From Beroe ovata (taxonomy: Eukaryota > Ctenophora > Nuda > Beroida > Beroidae), in NCBI GenBank assembly GCA_946803715.1, contig CAMPET010000308.1, positions 8,627 through 72,626 on the forward strand: a stretch of 64,000 nucleotides of DNA, written 5' to 3'. Shown here one piece after another: positions 49,201 to 61,600 of this stretch. Position 1 is the stretch's first letter, and the number at the start of each line of letters is the position of its first letter. A program made the position numbers and the translations under genes. The notes under the pieces were generated by a model that was not told where the DNA came from, did not search any database, and was given only the letters and a program-made list of their open reading frames with translations.

Positions 49201-51638
49201 TATTATTAGATCTCAGTAGATGAGTGATACCTCCAAATGCGTATGACTTGTGTGATACAGTGAGCGATTGAGAGGGTGTTCGGTGATGTCTGAGTTCAGA
49301 TGGTGTCAGATTTATGTGACTATCACTGAGACAGACAGACACACAAACATACACGCAGAGAATGACAGACTGACAGACAGACACACACACACACTCCTGG
49401 TACGAAGAACAGGTGATAATCAATGTTTGATAAACATATTACACCAGCTAGCTCGATAACTGTGATGTGCTCTACTGTATACAATTTGAATGTCCCAATA
49501 TGGTTTAATAGCTCTGAACTAGCAGAGATTGAGTGAGTGAGAGAGAGGTAGTCACTATGGAAATCACACAACTGTTCAGCAAATACCGACAATTTGGACG
49601 AGCTTGACAGATCATACCGTATTTGCGATCTGTATTACAGGACCGGGATTCCGAAACAGAATCGATGGGTGAGTGAGTGGTTAAGTATGGTATGAGAACA
49701 ACATCCTCAATCATTTATCATTCTCATATTTCCCTACACTTCATCAAATTCCCACTATCGACGAAAGGGTTTGTTGTAAAATAATTCATCCCATACCATA
49801 TGTCTACTTCATAAATGCTCTCACTCATTGAGCAAACCACAATCATAGCTATAAATAAATCATAAGTTCGAACCAAATCTGTTTCCCGAAAGCGACAAAT
49901 GGAGACAAGTTATTGAAAGCAGTTGACGTCATCCTATACCTGCCAGAAGTGTACAAAGTACTTCTTATCGTAGAAGTGCATCTCGGAAAGGATAGCGGTC
50001 TTAAATTCTTCCTTCTGAAATAAAAGAATTACAAGACAAAAATCGTGGTTCCAAAAACCCTGACAGAGTTAACTCGTTAATTAACATATTTCGAGTTCAA
50101 CTAAACCAGAAAATCGAGAAGTTGCTACTGCAACTGTGACAGCTGTAGTTTGTTATACCTTCTGATCCAAGGTGTCTCCTGTGTCAATTACATGGTCATG
50201 ACACAGCTCCATGTCTCTATTGACGAGGACTCCCTCCCCACTTTTGTAGTTGTGTACAATGCTCGTCTCATGGACGTGTTGATCTGTGTTGGCGTGGTAA
50301 GTGATGCTTACTTCACCCTCGTTTATATACTCTGCTATCTGCGGAATGGGCATTGGGCAATGGATTTTGTGGATGAGTCCTCAGACTCAATGAATCTGGT
50401 CTTAGCAAACAGGTAAGCATGAGCAGATCTTCATTGCCTAAACCTTGACCGGTGCAAGAGATTCTTGTTTCTTGTAGTATTCACTGAGAATCCTTATTTC
50501 CATAAAGTAGAACGGCCCCAATTCAGGAATGTCTACCTGTGGAGAATAACAGGTTGGTAATCTGTGTTCTGACATTCTTTGGAAACAATTTTTGCAAAGG
50601 TAATGGGCATAAAGCTTCGCTGATGCTGTATGTCTGTATTTATTTACAATGTACCTTCATCGTGCATCTATACATTGTATACTCGTACACAATACATTGT
50701 ACAATGTACTTTGATAATCAAGGGTGAATAGAATAATCTGGACGTCACAAACTCACGTGGTGATCAGCTTTACAGAGAACATCATGAGGAGGTGTAGCAA
50801 TACTGTCGGGGTCAGTTATTGCTGTAAGATGATCATACCTCATAGTTATCAACAATGTTTCATTACCATCTGGAGCCACTTCTGATATTGTAATATGATC
50901 AAACTGTCCCACTGCAATGGAAAGTTTGTTTTTATTGCATAAACTGGTAGGAGGCTAGAGGGAAACTAAAAATAAACAGCTTACAGTCATTGTCAACTGC
51001 GACACTGATTGCATAAGGATAGGAAGATGAAAGATTGGCAGCATGAAGGAACATAGTTTTTTGGATTCCATCTTCGAGAAACATCTCTGAACTTGTAATC
51101 CATGATGAGTCCTGAAATGAAATACAATTCCTTATCATGGTTGATGTTGCAGTCACTAAATATTATATGAAAAACCTTTACTTTAGGTTATGATATAGTT
51201 CATTGATTCAAATAGCATATTTTCAACCATAATTGATTTTGAACTGACTATCACCTGAAATGCAACAATTGGGTCTATCAATGGTACAAAGCTGCTTTCA
51301 CTTGAACTGAAGTTGAATGGTTCATAGTCTACTGACTGCAAGGGATGCATATCACACTGAATATTGTCAAATCTCAATGAATGATTCCTTACTTCATCAT
51401 GAATATAGCCATATATTTTCATGTCTGAACTGAAAATTGTCTTCCCAATAATTTTTTTTGATGAATTACAGTAGTATTGGTCAATTGAGAATGCTGGGCT
51501 AAGTTCATCGATTATTTTCCCTGCAATTCGTGTCTTGAAACATTGGGGCAAAGATGGAAAGCCATATCCAGAACAGCTGACCATTTCAAAAGTTCCAAGG
51601 AAAGAGAAGAGTCCAATCAACAATGCTAAGGGCTCCAT
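43209..51638 (-). CDS. Type I single-pass membrane protein, possibly LolA-like domain family
   Basis: Thirteen exons in fully consistent phase give 640 aa: 51255-51638, 50985-51111, 50757-50911, 50444-50536, 50159-50338, 49940-50014, 48417-48547, 44593-44744, 44305-44429, 44043-44187, 43753-43899, 43485-43572, 43209-43329. It starts with a signal peptide (EPLALLIGLFSFLGTF) and has several N-glycosylation sequons. The one membrane helix is at about residues 575-597 (SIAATVSLCIGTLFVGMILG), with a basic, then acidic, short cytosolic tail. The pattern DWQYQGKRVIDSTTCNVW followed by VPVSVDLFRMDS resembles uncharacterised animal membrane proteins annotated with LolA-like domains; this is a weak family call from memory. 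Function unknown. The 3.7-kb intron between 48417 and 44744 holds a satellite array and a 754-N gap, so an exon could hide there, although the phases join without one. The 4th exon could end six bases earlier. Confidence 0.8.
45180..48060. repeat. Satellite array with ~140-165 bp units and an N gap
   Basis: Units each contain gcgctgattccatttttcgagg and ataaggggtcagataaggg. The gcgct word recurs at about 46095, 46261, 46413, 46565, 46706, then past the gap at 47711, 47855 and 47996, so spacing is 141-165 bp. Two inverted copies precede the array at about 45215-45400 (aaaaatggaatcagcgctc). Ns at 46851-47604 hide more units. The array lies in an intron of the membrane protein gene. Confidence 0.9.
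46851..47604. other. Assembly gap of 754 Ns
   Basis: Unsequenced stretch inside the satellite array. Any open frame reported across it is meaningless. Confidence 1.
48580..48920. repeat. Imperfect ~25-bp tandem repeat
   Basis: Words such as gttgggcgctacagatact and ggaggtacagatactt recur in diverged form across the segment, in the intron just upstream of exon 7 of the membrane protein gene. Confidence 0.6.
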
Positions 51639-52632
51639 AGAGAAAGAAGCAATCAAAGATCTGAATAGAGCTCGAATATCTTTTTTTCAGAATTGTTGTT
51701 CAAGAATTGCCTTGTGATATATTTCAGTCATTGATTGATGTAGTCACTCACTGAGGCTTCCAAGATTCATCTTCATTACATCAGTTCTGAGTGGATTGTA
51801 AAAGTCAATCAGCAGCTGCATATGAAAAATTACGTTACAGTCTGCAGAGCAAACTATGTGGCTGGGACTAAGGGACCTCAAAAGCTTTATAACAATCGAA
51901 TTTTCAAGTTTGATAACTATGGTACAGTTTGTTGTAAATCGAGCAAATGAAAATTTTGTCGTGAGTTTTATTGTGCGCAAGTATTTGATGTGGCGCGCAA
52001 TTCAAGTATTCGATTCAAGATGCAATACTAAAGGGCAAAGGCGATGCCAGCGTAATTTGCATAGCATAGCCATAATTACGCGCATATGAGAATATTGATG
52101 CGCGGCATCAACATTTGCATTGAATGATCGAATTAGAAGCTGGCCGTCGCTTAATCTGAATCTTAAGTTGAATTGATTGCGCGACGCGACGTGCACGTGC
52201 GTCGCGATTGCCGGATGTTGTCTCTCCATTCCAGTCCTTGCCATATAACTTTTCGCGGCTTCGCCCGCGCGGCGCGCCCTCGGCCTCTGCAAGTGCATCG
52301 AAGGCCATGGCCAAAGCAAATGCAAAATTCGATATTTCAGCCTTGCCTTCTATGAAGGCTAGAGGCGCGCGAGAAACAGAGCCGGGGATACATAAAACAG
52401 AGCCGGGGATAGCATAAAATTTGGCTAGTCCGCGTCGGCCGTCCACTGTTTCTCATCATCATCATGAGAATCTCATGATCCGCAAGACGCCGGACGTGAC
52501 GCAAGACATGACGTTATGTCAGTGTTCATATGTCTTGTAGTCATTGGATACTTTAATACCGACTTTGGACTTCGAATTCAATACTAACAGTATGCATGAA
52601 AACGGGATTAGTACTTGATCAGTTCATGCCTA
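51639..52632. other. Interval between TMEM94 and the membrane protein gene, with foldback element
   Basis: Contains the promoter side of the 640-aa protein gene and, at about 52205-52470, a third member of the GC-rich foldback family (attgccggatgttgtctc and gtccactgtttctc ends). No gene seen. Confidence 0.55.
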
Positions 52633-55600
52633 TCAAAATGGAGAGTTCATCCCTAGTTTAGTACCGAACTTGAGTTTCTGCCTGCGCTGATCCCTCGTAA
52701 ACAAACGCCGCTCGTACATCTTTGTGAGTTGAGAGAGTCCGAATTGGAGAGGGGGTAGAAATGCCACTGCACAAATGAGGGGGTAGGGCGGTGATGGAGT
52801 ATCCTTTATGTTGGTTATCGTCAAAAGAAGACATACAGAGAGCAAAATGCTGAAAATAGATGTTGATTGTTGATAAATTTACCGCGATAATTTTAGTACT
52901 ATGAGACGCATACACATTGACAATGCCGCCAAGAGACTCAGGTGCTGGTGAGTTATTAAATGCAAAACTCACCAAAAGAGTGGAATGATAAGGGTTACTT
53001 TCGTGGTGTAATGCAGGAAATAGGACAGGTTAATTGGCTTGATCCTGTCCGTGAATGAGAGACAATGGACAGACAGAATACAGACTAGCAGCAGACAGTT
53101 ATAATGTTGAACGAGTGATACAGCTGCAGGCGGGAACCAGTCATGATCCGATTGCCTGCAGGTGTGATTATAGTCTTTAGGAAATGTATCCAGAAATCGA
53201 GGATTGGTGAGTCATACGTGTTCAGTAATTGTCTAGATTCCATATTCAAGGATTCACAATTGCTAGAATTCAAATGAAAAGATTGGGAAAGATTATAACA
53301 TTTACCCTGGTATAAATGAAGAGGATGGAGCCAGCAAGTGTAGAGAAGCTGCAGTCGACACCGGCAAGAATACGAACAGGGATACAAATCGGAGGAGAAA
53401 GTACCGGAAATTCCGAGCCACGTTGTACTTGATAGTTGCTTCTCGTTTCCCAGTGTGGAGCTCCATTATCTTGCTGTCCTGAGGAGAGGGAGAGAGGCTG
53501 CGTTAGAAAATTGAGAAAATGGTCAATGATTCTGTGCAACTCAGGCATTGAGGTAGACGAAATTGCCCTGAACCTGTTTTAGCGTGTACGGTGTTGAAGC
53601 TAGCAGTGGAATAATGAACAGACAGACATAGAGACACCCGTACAGCGAGATAGCTGGCGGCAGTACAAGCACATGGTAACACGATAGTAGAGCGACAGCC
53701 CCGTACATGTCCATAGCAAGGTGTCCCGACTGTCGGATTGCGACAGCCATTGTCCGTGCAGCACGTATCAGGATGTCTAGTCGGGAGTGATCGCGTGATA
53801 GGAGCAGGCTGCAGGGCAGGGAGTTGAGGATGGACGTGAGCTGGAGACAGTTGACGGAGAATCCAGGGCCCGTGGATGGGGGTAGATGGAAGTAGTCTGC
53901 ACTCCCACCCCATGGTAAATTCATCTCTTTCACTCCTGCGGGGAGTGGGATGTTCACATTTAGAACACCAATTACAGAGAGAATTTCAATGGTTTAAAAC
54001 CACTCCTCCCAACCACCCTGTCATAGTGTCATGCCACACCGTGTCACCCCCACCTGATATGAGACAGTGTTGAGGCAGGTGTGGTATCATCCCAATACTC
54101 GAGTCAGCCTGCAGGAACGTGTTGAAGTTGTTGAACTGGAGTGAGCTGCCCACACAGCACACAATCTCCACATTCTCCTGCATGATCCCGATCATCTCCC
54201 GTATTGCGTGCGGAGTGCAACTGGTGAACAGTGGCACCAGCAGTGGCACATTGTCAACGTTCTTCAGATGAGGTCTGATGTCCTTGATGCCCTGAGGGAG
54301 CCGAGCTTTGCAGTAGTAGAAGTGAAAATCCGCTTCGTCAGCAGACCCAGAGGAGTCAACGGAGAAATTGTCGAAATCGCCCTCGGCCAGAGATATGTGA
54401 CAGTTCCAACCGGTTTCGAGGCCGAGTTTCGTACCAAAAGCTCGGCTTCGTAACTCGTTATCGTAACTGAAGTGTACGAATCGGATGTTAGCTGCCACCA
54501 GAGTCTCTATGCACGAAACCATGTCATGTTTGGGCTGGAACTGAGCACAGAGAACGCCCAGCAGGGTTTGTCCAGACTGAAGTTTGAGTAGATTCTCTGC
54601 TGGATTGAGGGGAGTTATGCAATGCTCATCCAGGAAGCTGTAGCCCTGAGGAGGAAAGAATTTATTCGCAATTATAGAAGAGGAGGTTTATTCTTCTTAA
54701 TAAACTCATGAAATGATTTTAGGACAAATACCTTGGGCAGCGCTAGGAAGACATCATTTTGCGGGAAAATCTCCGATTGTAGGAGTGGGCGGTAGGAAAC
54801 CACAAAACAGAAGGAAGTCAGCCGATTCTGATTGTAGAACTCGAGGACTCGTGCTCTGTGTTCTTGGAGTAGAGGTAACACTTCCCTACCGTTCCAAAAA
54901 TGTGTGCAGCATCTGGGGAAATATGTTAGTCAGAATCATAATCAATATCATAGTCAAAAATCATATTCAAAACGATGACAACTGATTCTTCTTATCAGCT
55001 CACTTCAGCATGAACGGCGCCGTGCCATAGCTCATGAGGTGGCGTTTCTGAGCCACTTTATCCAGGATAACACTGCTCACGACACAAGTTAGTGGGGAAA
55101 TGTTCTCCGTCGGATTCCGCTTGGTTCGGGTACCACTTACTTCCCCTGATAGTATCAATAATTGACCAAGTGATACTTTTTATCAATATACTATATCAAT
55201 TGACAGTATCAATAATTGATAGTATCAATTGATAGTATCAATGGATGGCAGCAATGGATGGCATCAATTTGATACTGATGCATAAACATTAAACATACAA
55301 CGAGCCTAAATGTTGCTCAATAGGGGATGTCAACAAACTGGAAGACATGTTGACAGATGAGATACCTGCACACGGAACATAGCTGACAACAGTGCTTATC
55401 TTCCGATACTGGAGAAGCGCGCTCCGGGTGAAGCCAATCTCTCTTCCCAGGACACAGTTACAATAATCTGAATGAATTATCAGCCTGGGTTATATATGAC
55501 AACTTTACAACACGATATTATGTTCATGTTAAAACAAATATAAACGAGAAGCATGGAGATCATTAGCAACTTTTCCATGTACCAAAAGGAAGTGGGAGTT

Positions 55601-58600
55601 TGTAGGAAACTCCGCAAAGCGTGAGAACAGTGATATGGTTGAGGTGGGATGAAGTGATGGTACTCGTATCTCTACACAGGTTGTTTAGTAACACAGCCAG
55701 ACCAACAGGTTTCAAACTTCCTTGTAGTTGCTTCAAATCGGTACAGTCCAGGGTTATACCTAATGGAAAATATCCGCACTTGGTTACCAAGAACCGGGCA
55801 TTGATGACGGAAATCCAAGGTAAGAATTTGATTGTAAAAGGACAATACCGAAAGGGCTTTGTTTGGACAGCGAAACGTTCAACACCACGATAAAATCGTC
55901 CTTTAGTGAGGTGGTAGATGAATGTTCACTCTCAGTTCTAGTCTGGGCCATGGGATGCTCCTCGGATGAAGCAAGCAGGCGATATCTGGCGAGGATAAGA
56001 TGAGAGACAAGAATGAGGATGGAAATTTATTTTGATCCAGGTCGGTAACTTCCACCATACACATGATTCAATTACTACCTTGATAGTTTCATTTTATGCC
56101 AGAAGAGTTTCTTCTTTTTCTTCTTCGCATTCCCTTCACCGAGATTCCCCTCCACATCGGTATCGAAACTAACATCGCTACTGCCGCGTTTTCGTCCGAA
56201 ACTCGTCACATTCTCCACTGCACCATCAAGTGAAGCTAGCTCGTCGTCCTCACCTTCTTCTTCAATACCGTCTTCATTGTCCTTCTGATATAGCACAGAA
56301 ATCAACCCGTTATTTCGAAGAAAAACCTCCTCAAATCCAATTTTTTAAGAAATAGTGTCATTCAAGGAATACCAGAAAATCACGTGTGTAAATCAGCCAG
56401 GAATGAACAAACCTGTTTTGCAAGTTCCTCAGTTTCTATTTCATGACGCTCCCCCTCTTCCCCTTTCTCACATGGCATCTTGTAATCCGCCTTAGCCCGG
56501 TGTAGTCTACGCTTACTTATCCTAGGTATCCAGTGCTGAAAATGGCGATATACATTTGTTCTAATTTTGTGAAGAGTTTTAATGTCTTCGAGCAAGAATC
56601 ATACCTTTGATTTCCTATCCGATTTGATCTTTAGTTCAAGTTCAGTGTCACTGTTTCTTATTTTGCCTGATAATGATGATAAATATTACCAATGATACCC
56701 TTGTCCCTTTCTTGAGTTTATTGAATTAAATTCCTCTCATCATTTTAGTCTCACTTGAGTCAATGGAGACATTTGAAGGGGCTTCTGACCGCGGCAGGCT
56801 GGGGCCTGATTCACTATCCACCACGTGAGTTATGATATTTGGCAGCGAGCCAGTCGATGATGGCAGGAGAGGGTCATATTCCAAAACTGGGTCTGGAAGA
56901 GAAAATTGTTCAGGTAGGAATTTGTTCGACTTTCCTATATCTACATTGGAAATCTTGCGGTTCAGTCTTCCTACCACTTGTTGTTGACGTGAGTCGACAT
57001 CTTTCTTTCGAACTAGTTTCAGCTGTACCATCTTCTGGTACTGTATGTAAACCTGACAAAAACCAATAAAATAAACCTAAATTGATAAAAAGTGTAATAT
57101 TGCGTACTTTTTTCTACAAACAATGCGCAGAAAATCACGTGAAACAGCTTTACTGACTATCGCTGCGCTGCACAAGAAACGTTTGGCGCGTTACGTTTAT
57201 GAGCAAAATCATGTGTGACCGAATGAAAGAGAAATTTGAGCAACAATGTTGATACTGTACCGTCACTGCCATTAGTTTCACTGTCTGGTTTCACAGGGTC
57301 CAAGAGCATGATTCTCTCAATATGGGGATTTGCTCGAGAGAGGATCCCTTCTTTGTTCACCGTACACAGAACCTGTGGTGACAGTTAGATAAAAACAAAA
57401 CCCGGGACATATTCGCATGGAAAGTCAGGTACTCAAACAAACGTACCGTAACAGCAGAGAGGGTATCAAAGATGTTGCTATTCCTGGGCAAGTATCTGTA
57501 CATTTTACCCGATATCACATTGAAAGCAACACTCAAAATACGTTGCATGTTCTGCAATGTGCTTCCCTGGGTGAAAAAGTTAGAAACAATTCTGTTCAGT
57601 GTTCACGCGTCCTAAGCAACATTATTACTCCACATGTACCTAGGAGCAACACTCACGTTTTTATCGGAGCAACTGTTGGTGTTGTTGTTGTTGTTATCTG
57701 GTGTTTTCATTGGATCCTGTGCTTCTCTTTTGGACTCGTCCAGACATGTTGATATGACGATAGCAGTTCCAATGTAGTACGTTATCATGTAGTACAACTG
57801 GGATATAACTAATCAGTTCATGGATAAAATCAGTATCATGGCAAATACTTTCTAATGAAACAAATTTCATGCGACATGGACAAAATCCTACTTTGGAAAT
57901 GAACAGTAGCTATTACCGGATAAATGGTGGGTAGCAAGGGAAGTATAGTAACCAACACTGCTTCAACCTCAAATCCATGTGGTAAGTATGTGTATTGTAC
58001 CACAGCTATAATCACACTCACGACCTAAACAGTGAGCTTTTGTTACAACCGTTCTGTCAGCATCGCAACGACAAAATATGGGAACTGAATGTTCCTCTCA
58101 ATAATTGTTATTATCGATAACAAGTGAACAAATAACAAGTGAACAGAGTACTTTAATTGAGAGAGAAACACCAAGTCTGAACCTATATCCATCCATCGTT
58201 CACTCACCACTATCGCGGGTAGTATGTAAAAGTTCAGAGTCCGGAGTAGAGTCTGTACTTCTAACGAGAGGTTCCCCGCTAGTCTGGTAGTCAGCAGGAA
58301 GTCCCGGACTCGGGCAGCGTAGTCCGTACTCGTGACACAGAATGGAGTCGCCAGCTTGGCAGTCTCGATTACACACTCCTTATCCAGGTCTAGGAGAAGG
58401 ATTGGATTAGAAGCATGTTGTGTTGGGGTCGATTGACTTGAGTTTGACAAACAGCTAGATAGCGCCACAATTCGAACGGGAATCGATTCAGCGTTCAAAA
58501 ATACATAGGAATGCGTAGTATTTCCAAGAAAATGGGACAAAAATGTTTATTCGAATTTCTATTGGTAAAAATGAAATGAGTGACTCCACACTTTTATACT

Positions 58601-61600
58601 TCGATTTCGAGGGTTTCATAAAGGGACATTAATGACGACTCTAATTTTCCACCAAATCATCTTTCTTACTCTTACACTACAAGTATCAACCCTCTATGCA
58701 ATCATTTGAATTTCATAATCGCCGCGAAACCACGCCCAAATGACGATTTTAAACATGTGGGAAGCAAACACAATAACCACACGAAAATCAATGGGACACA
58801 CCAGATGGGTCAAATATTTTTTCTCCGTACGACAACTCGAGATGAGTGTTTCTGGCCTACTTTTTGACGTAGAATCCGAATCTGGATGAATTTTTGGTCT
58901 AGCTCATCGGCAAATAGGTGAAAATTGCATTCTCTTCTTGAATGTGTGTCTCGAAGTCGCATGGCACACAGCACCTCAGGGAAGCGAGATAGGGCCGAAA
59001 TTTGATCGGGAATCGATTCAGCGTCCAAAATTACATAGGAATCGATGGTACTTACATAAAAATCGGCCAAAATATTTTCGTCCAATTTCTGATCTCAGTA
59101 TCGGTGGAAAGTAAAGTGAGTGATCCCACACTTTTATACCTACTGCATTTTTGAAGGTCTCTTAGGAAGACTTAACGAGCACTTAGGACACCAATTTTTC
59201 ACCAATTCATCTCTCCCACCCTCAGACTACAAGTATCAACCCTCTTGATGATCCTGCAGAATCCGTACTAGCCGTGAAAACACGCCCAAATCACGATTTC
59301 AAACCCCTGGGAAGCAAAGCCTTCAAAACACGAAAATCAATGGGACACACCAGATGGGTCAAATATTTTTCTCCGTACGACAACTCGAGATGAGTGTTTC
59401 TGGCCTACTTTTTGACGTAGAATCCGAATCTGGATGAATTTTTGGTCTAGCTCATCGGCAATTAGGTGAAAATTGCATTCTCTTCTTGAATGTGTGTCTC
59501 GAAGTCGCATGGCACACAGCACCTCAGGGAAGCGAGATAGGGCCGAAATTTGATCGGGAACTGATTCAGCGTCCAAAATTACCTAGGAATCGATGGTACT
59601 TACATAAAATCGGCCAAAATATTTTCGTCCAATTTCTGATCTCAGTATTGGTGGAAAGTGAAGTGAATGATCCCACACTTTTATACTTCATTTTTGAAGG
59701 TCTCTTAAGAAGACTTAACGAGCACTTAGGACGCCAATTTTCCACCAATTTATCTCTCCCACTCTCAGACCTCAACCCTCTTGATGATCCTGCAGAATCC
59801 GTACTAGACACTTATACCAAAAAACGGCCAAAACCTATTTCACAGAAGGCATACTAGAAATAAGTGTTCCTAGCCTATTTTTCGACGCTGAATTCAAATC
59901 CGAAGGAATTTGTGAACTAGCTCGCCGGGTTATTGGAGAAAATTCTAATTCATTTCAGATTTTGGGTTTGCAGTTACATGACGAGTAGCCTATCCTAGTC
60001 TATAGAATAAACTCGAAATTTCTGTTCATAACTTTTTAACTTCAAACAAAACAATCCATTAAATTACTCTGTTCAATATAAAACAATACTTGGCTTTTTC
60101 CAAAGTTCAAACTTCGTTCATAAAGAAAACAATCAATAAAAAACTAATTTTTACTTTGTTAAGTCCATAACTTCATTTTTATCAAGCGGAGCTAGTCTTT
60201 CTCTCGGTAGGAGATAGCTATCAGCATGTTCCATCGTGTATTCATCTACCATTTCCTTTTCCAACAGTTCATCCTGGAATCTAGTCAGAATATACACAAA
60301 ACACTCCTCCACCTTCCCTCCCTTCCCTTGTTTCCCAGCAGTCAGATCGTCAGGTTGATCCAGGTGGACAGCTACCTGAATTCTGTTGTAATAGTCAGGG
60401 TATCCCTCTAGTTTGTCAAGCTGAGCCAGCTCGCTCTCTGTAACTCTGTATACTTCCCCTTGTACCTGATGCCCAGTGCCTGGTACATCCAGCAGGTACG
60501 GGATATGGTACCTGGTAGCCACAACCAGTGGGTATCGGTTCGTGAGACGGCCTGGTCCGACAAACTGGGCATGGTTGAGATGGCCGTGGTGGTTGGGAAA
60601 ACCACGCTTCAATGTTCCGTATACGAAAACTGAGTACATACTAGCTATGGTAGATGATGTGATATGAGTAACAAGTTGAATGAATCGTAACATAATTAGA
60701 TCACAAATAAATAGCGCCTCACCTTGTTTCGCCTCGTTCTTGTCGTTAAACACATCGCCCTTCTTCAGTTTAATCTCACCATTCAGCTGAAAGGATCAAC
60801 ACTGAAGCAGCTAACATTCTTAGCAATATGAATGGAAGAGCTGAAGAATCGCCGATAGGGTATGGAAGTTTCCGACCCCATCAGCCCCACAGCCCCTTTT
60901 TCCACCAAATCTCCAGACCCCCGGCTCCACAGCCCCACTTACCGCGCTGCAATCGGTAGGAGCTTCTTCCCCCGAACTAAGAAGGATAATGTCTCCCTCC
61001 ACAAGTAGAGTGTGTGAAACACTCACTACCTTCCCGTTCCTGTACACCCGCTGAACTGACACACTTGTACTCCTTTTGGGTAGGGAATATGTCACGTGAA
61101 TTGGGCACTCTGTCAAGTGAGATATTTGACAGTCCATATGATCATTAACACTGGTTTCGCTGATTACAGCACAGCCTAGCATTTTGCATTGAAATTGTTT
61201 GCTGTAGAATGATTCAGTGAATTAGAGAAGTTTTCGTTCTCCATACCTACCTGGGATAGGTTTCACTGAGATAGAAACCCGCCTTATACCGACTACTGTG
61301 AGACTCGTGGAACCGCGAAAACGTCTGATAAATCAAAGTGAGATTACGTCATCATATGATATTACAATATTATCGTAGTTCTTGTTGGAATATCCCAAAA
61401 ATTAGATCACTAATTATTCAACAACGGTGTTACAAAGTGAAAACTCGCCTGTAAAATATCAAGAATATCAAGGACAGAGTTTGTTTTCTCCTTCATGGAC
61501 AGGAAGCTGTCACCCACGAAGAAGAGAAGAGTTACTGCCAGGAGTGTTATTAGGAGAATGGAGATGTAACTGAAATGATGGTTCCATCACATAACTGCTT

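Noticed and set aside
53503-53913. 136-codon minus-strand frame in TMEM94
   Set aside because: It is the wrong frame of the TMEM94 exon that encodes LNSLPCSLLLSRDHSRLDIL, which matches the family.
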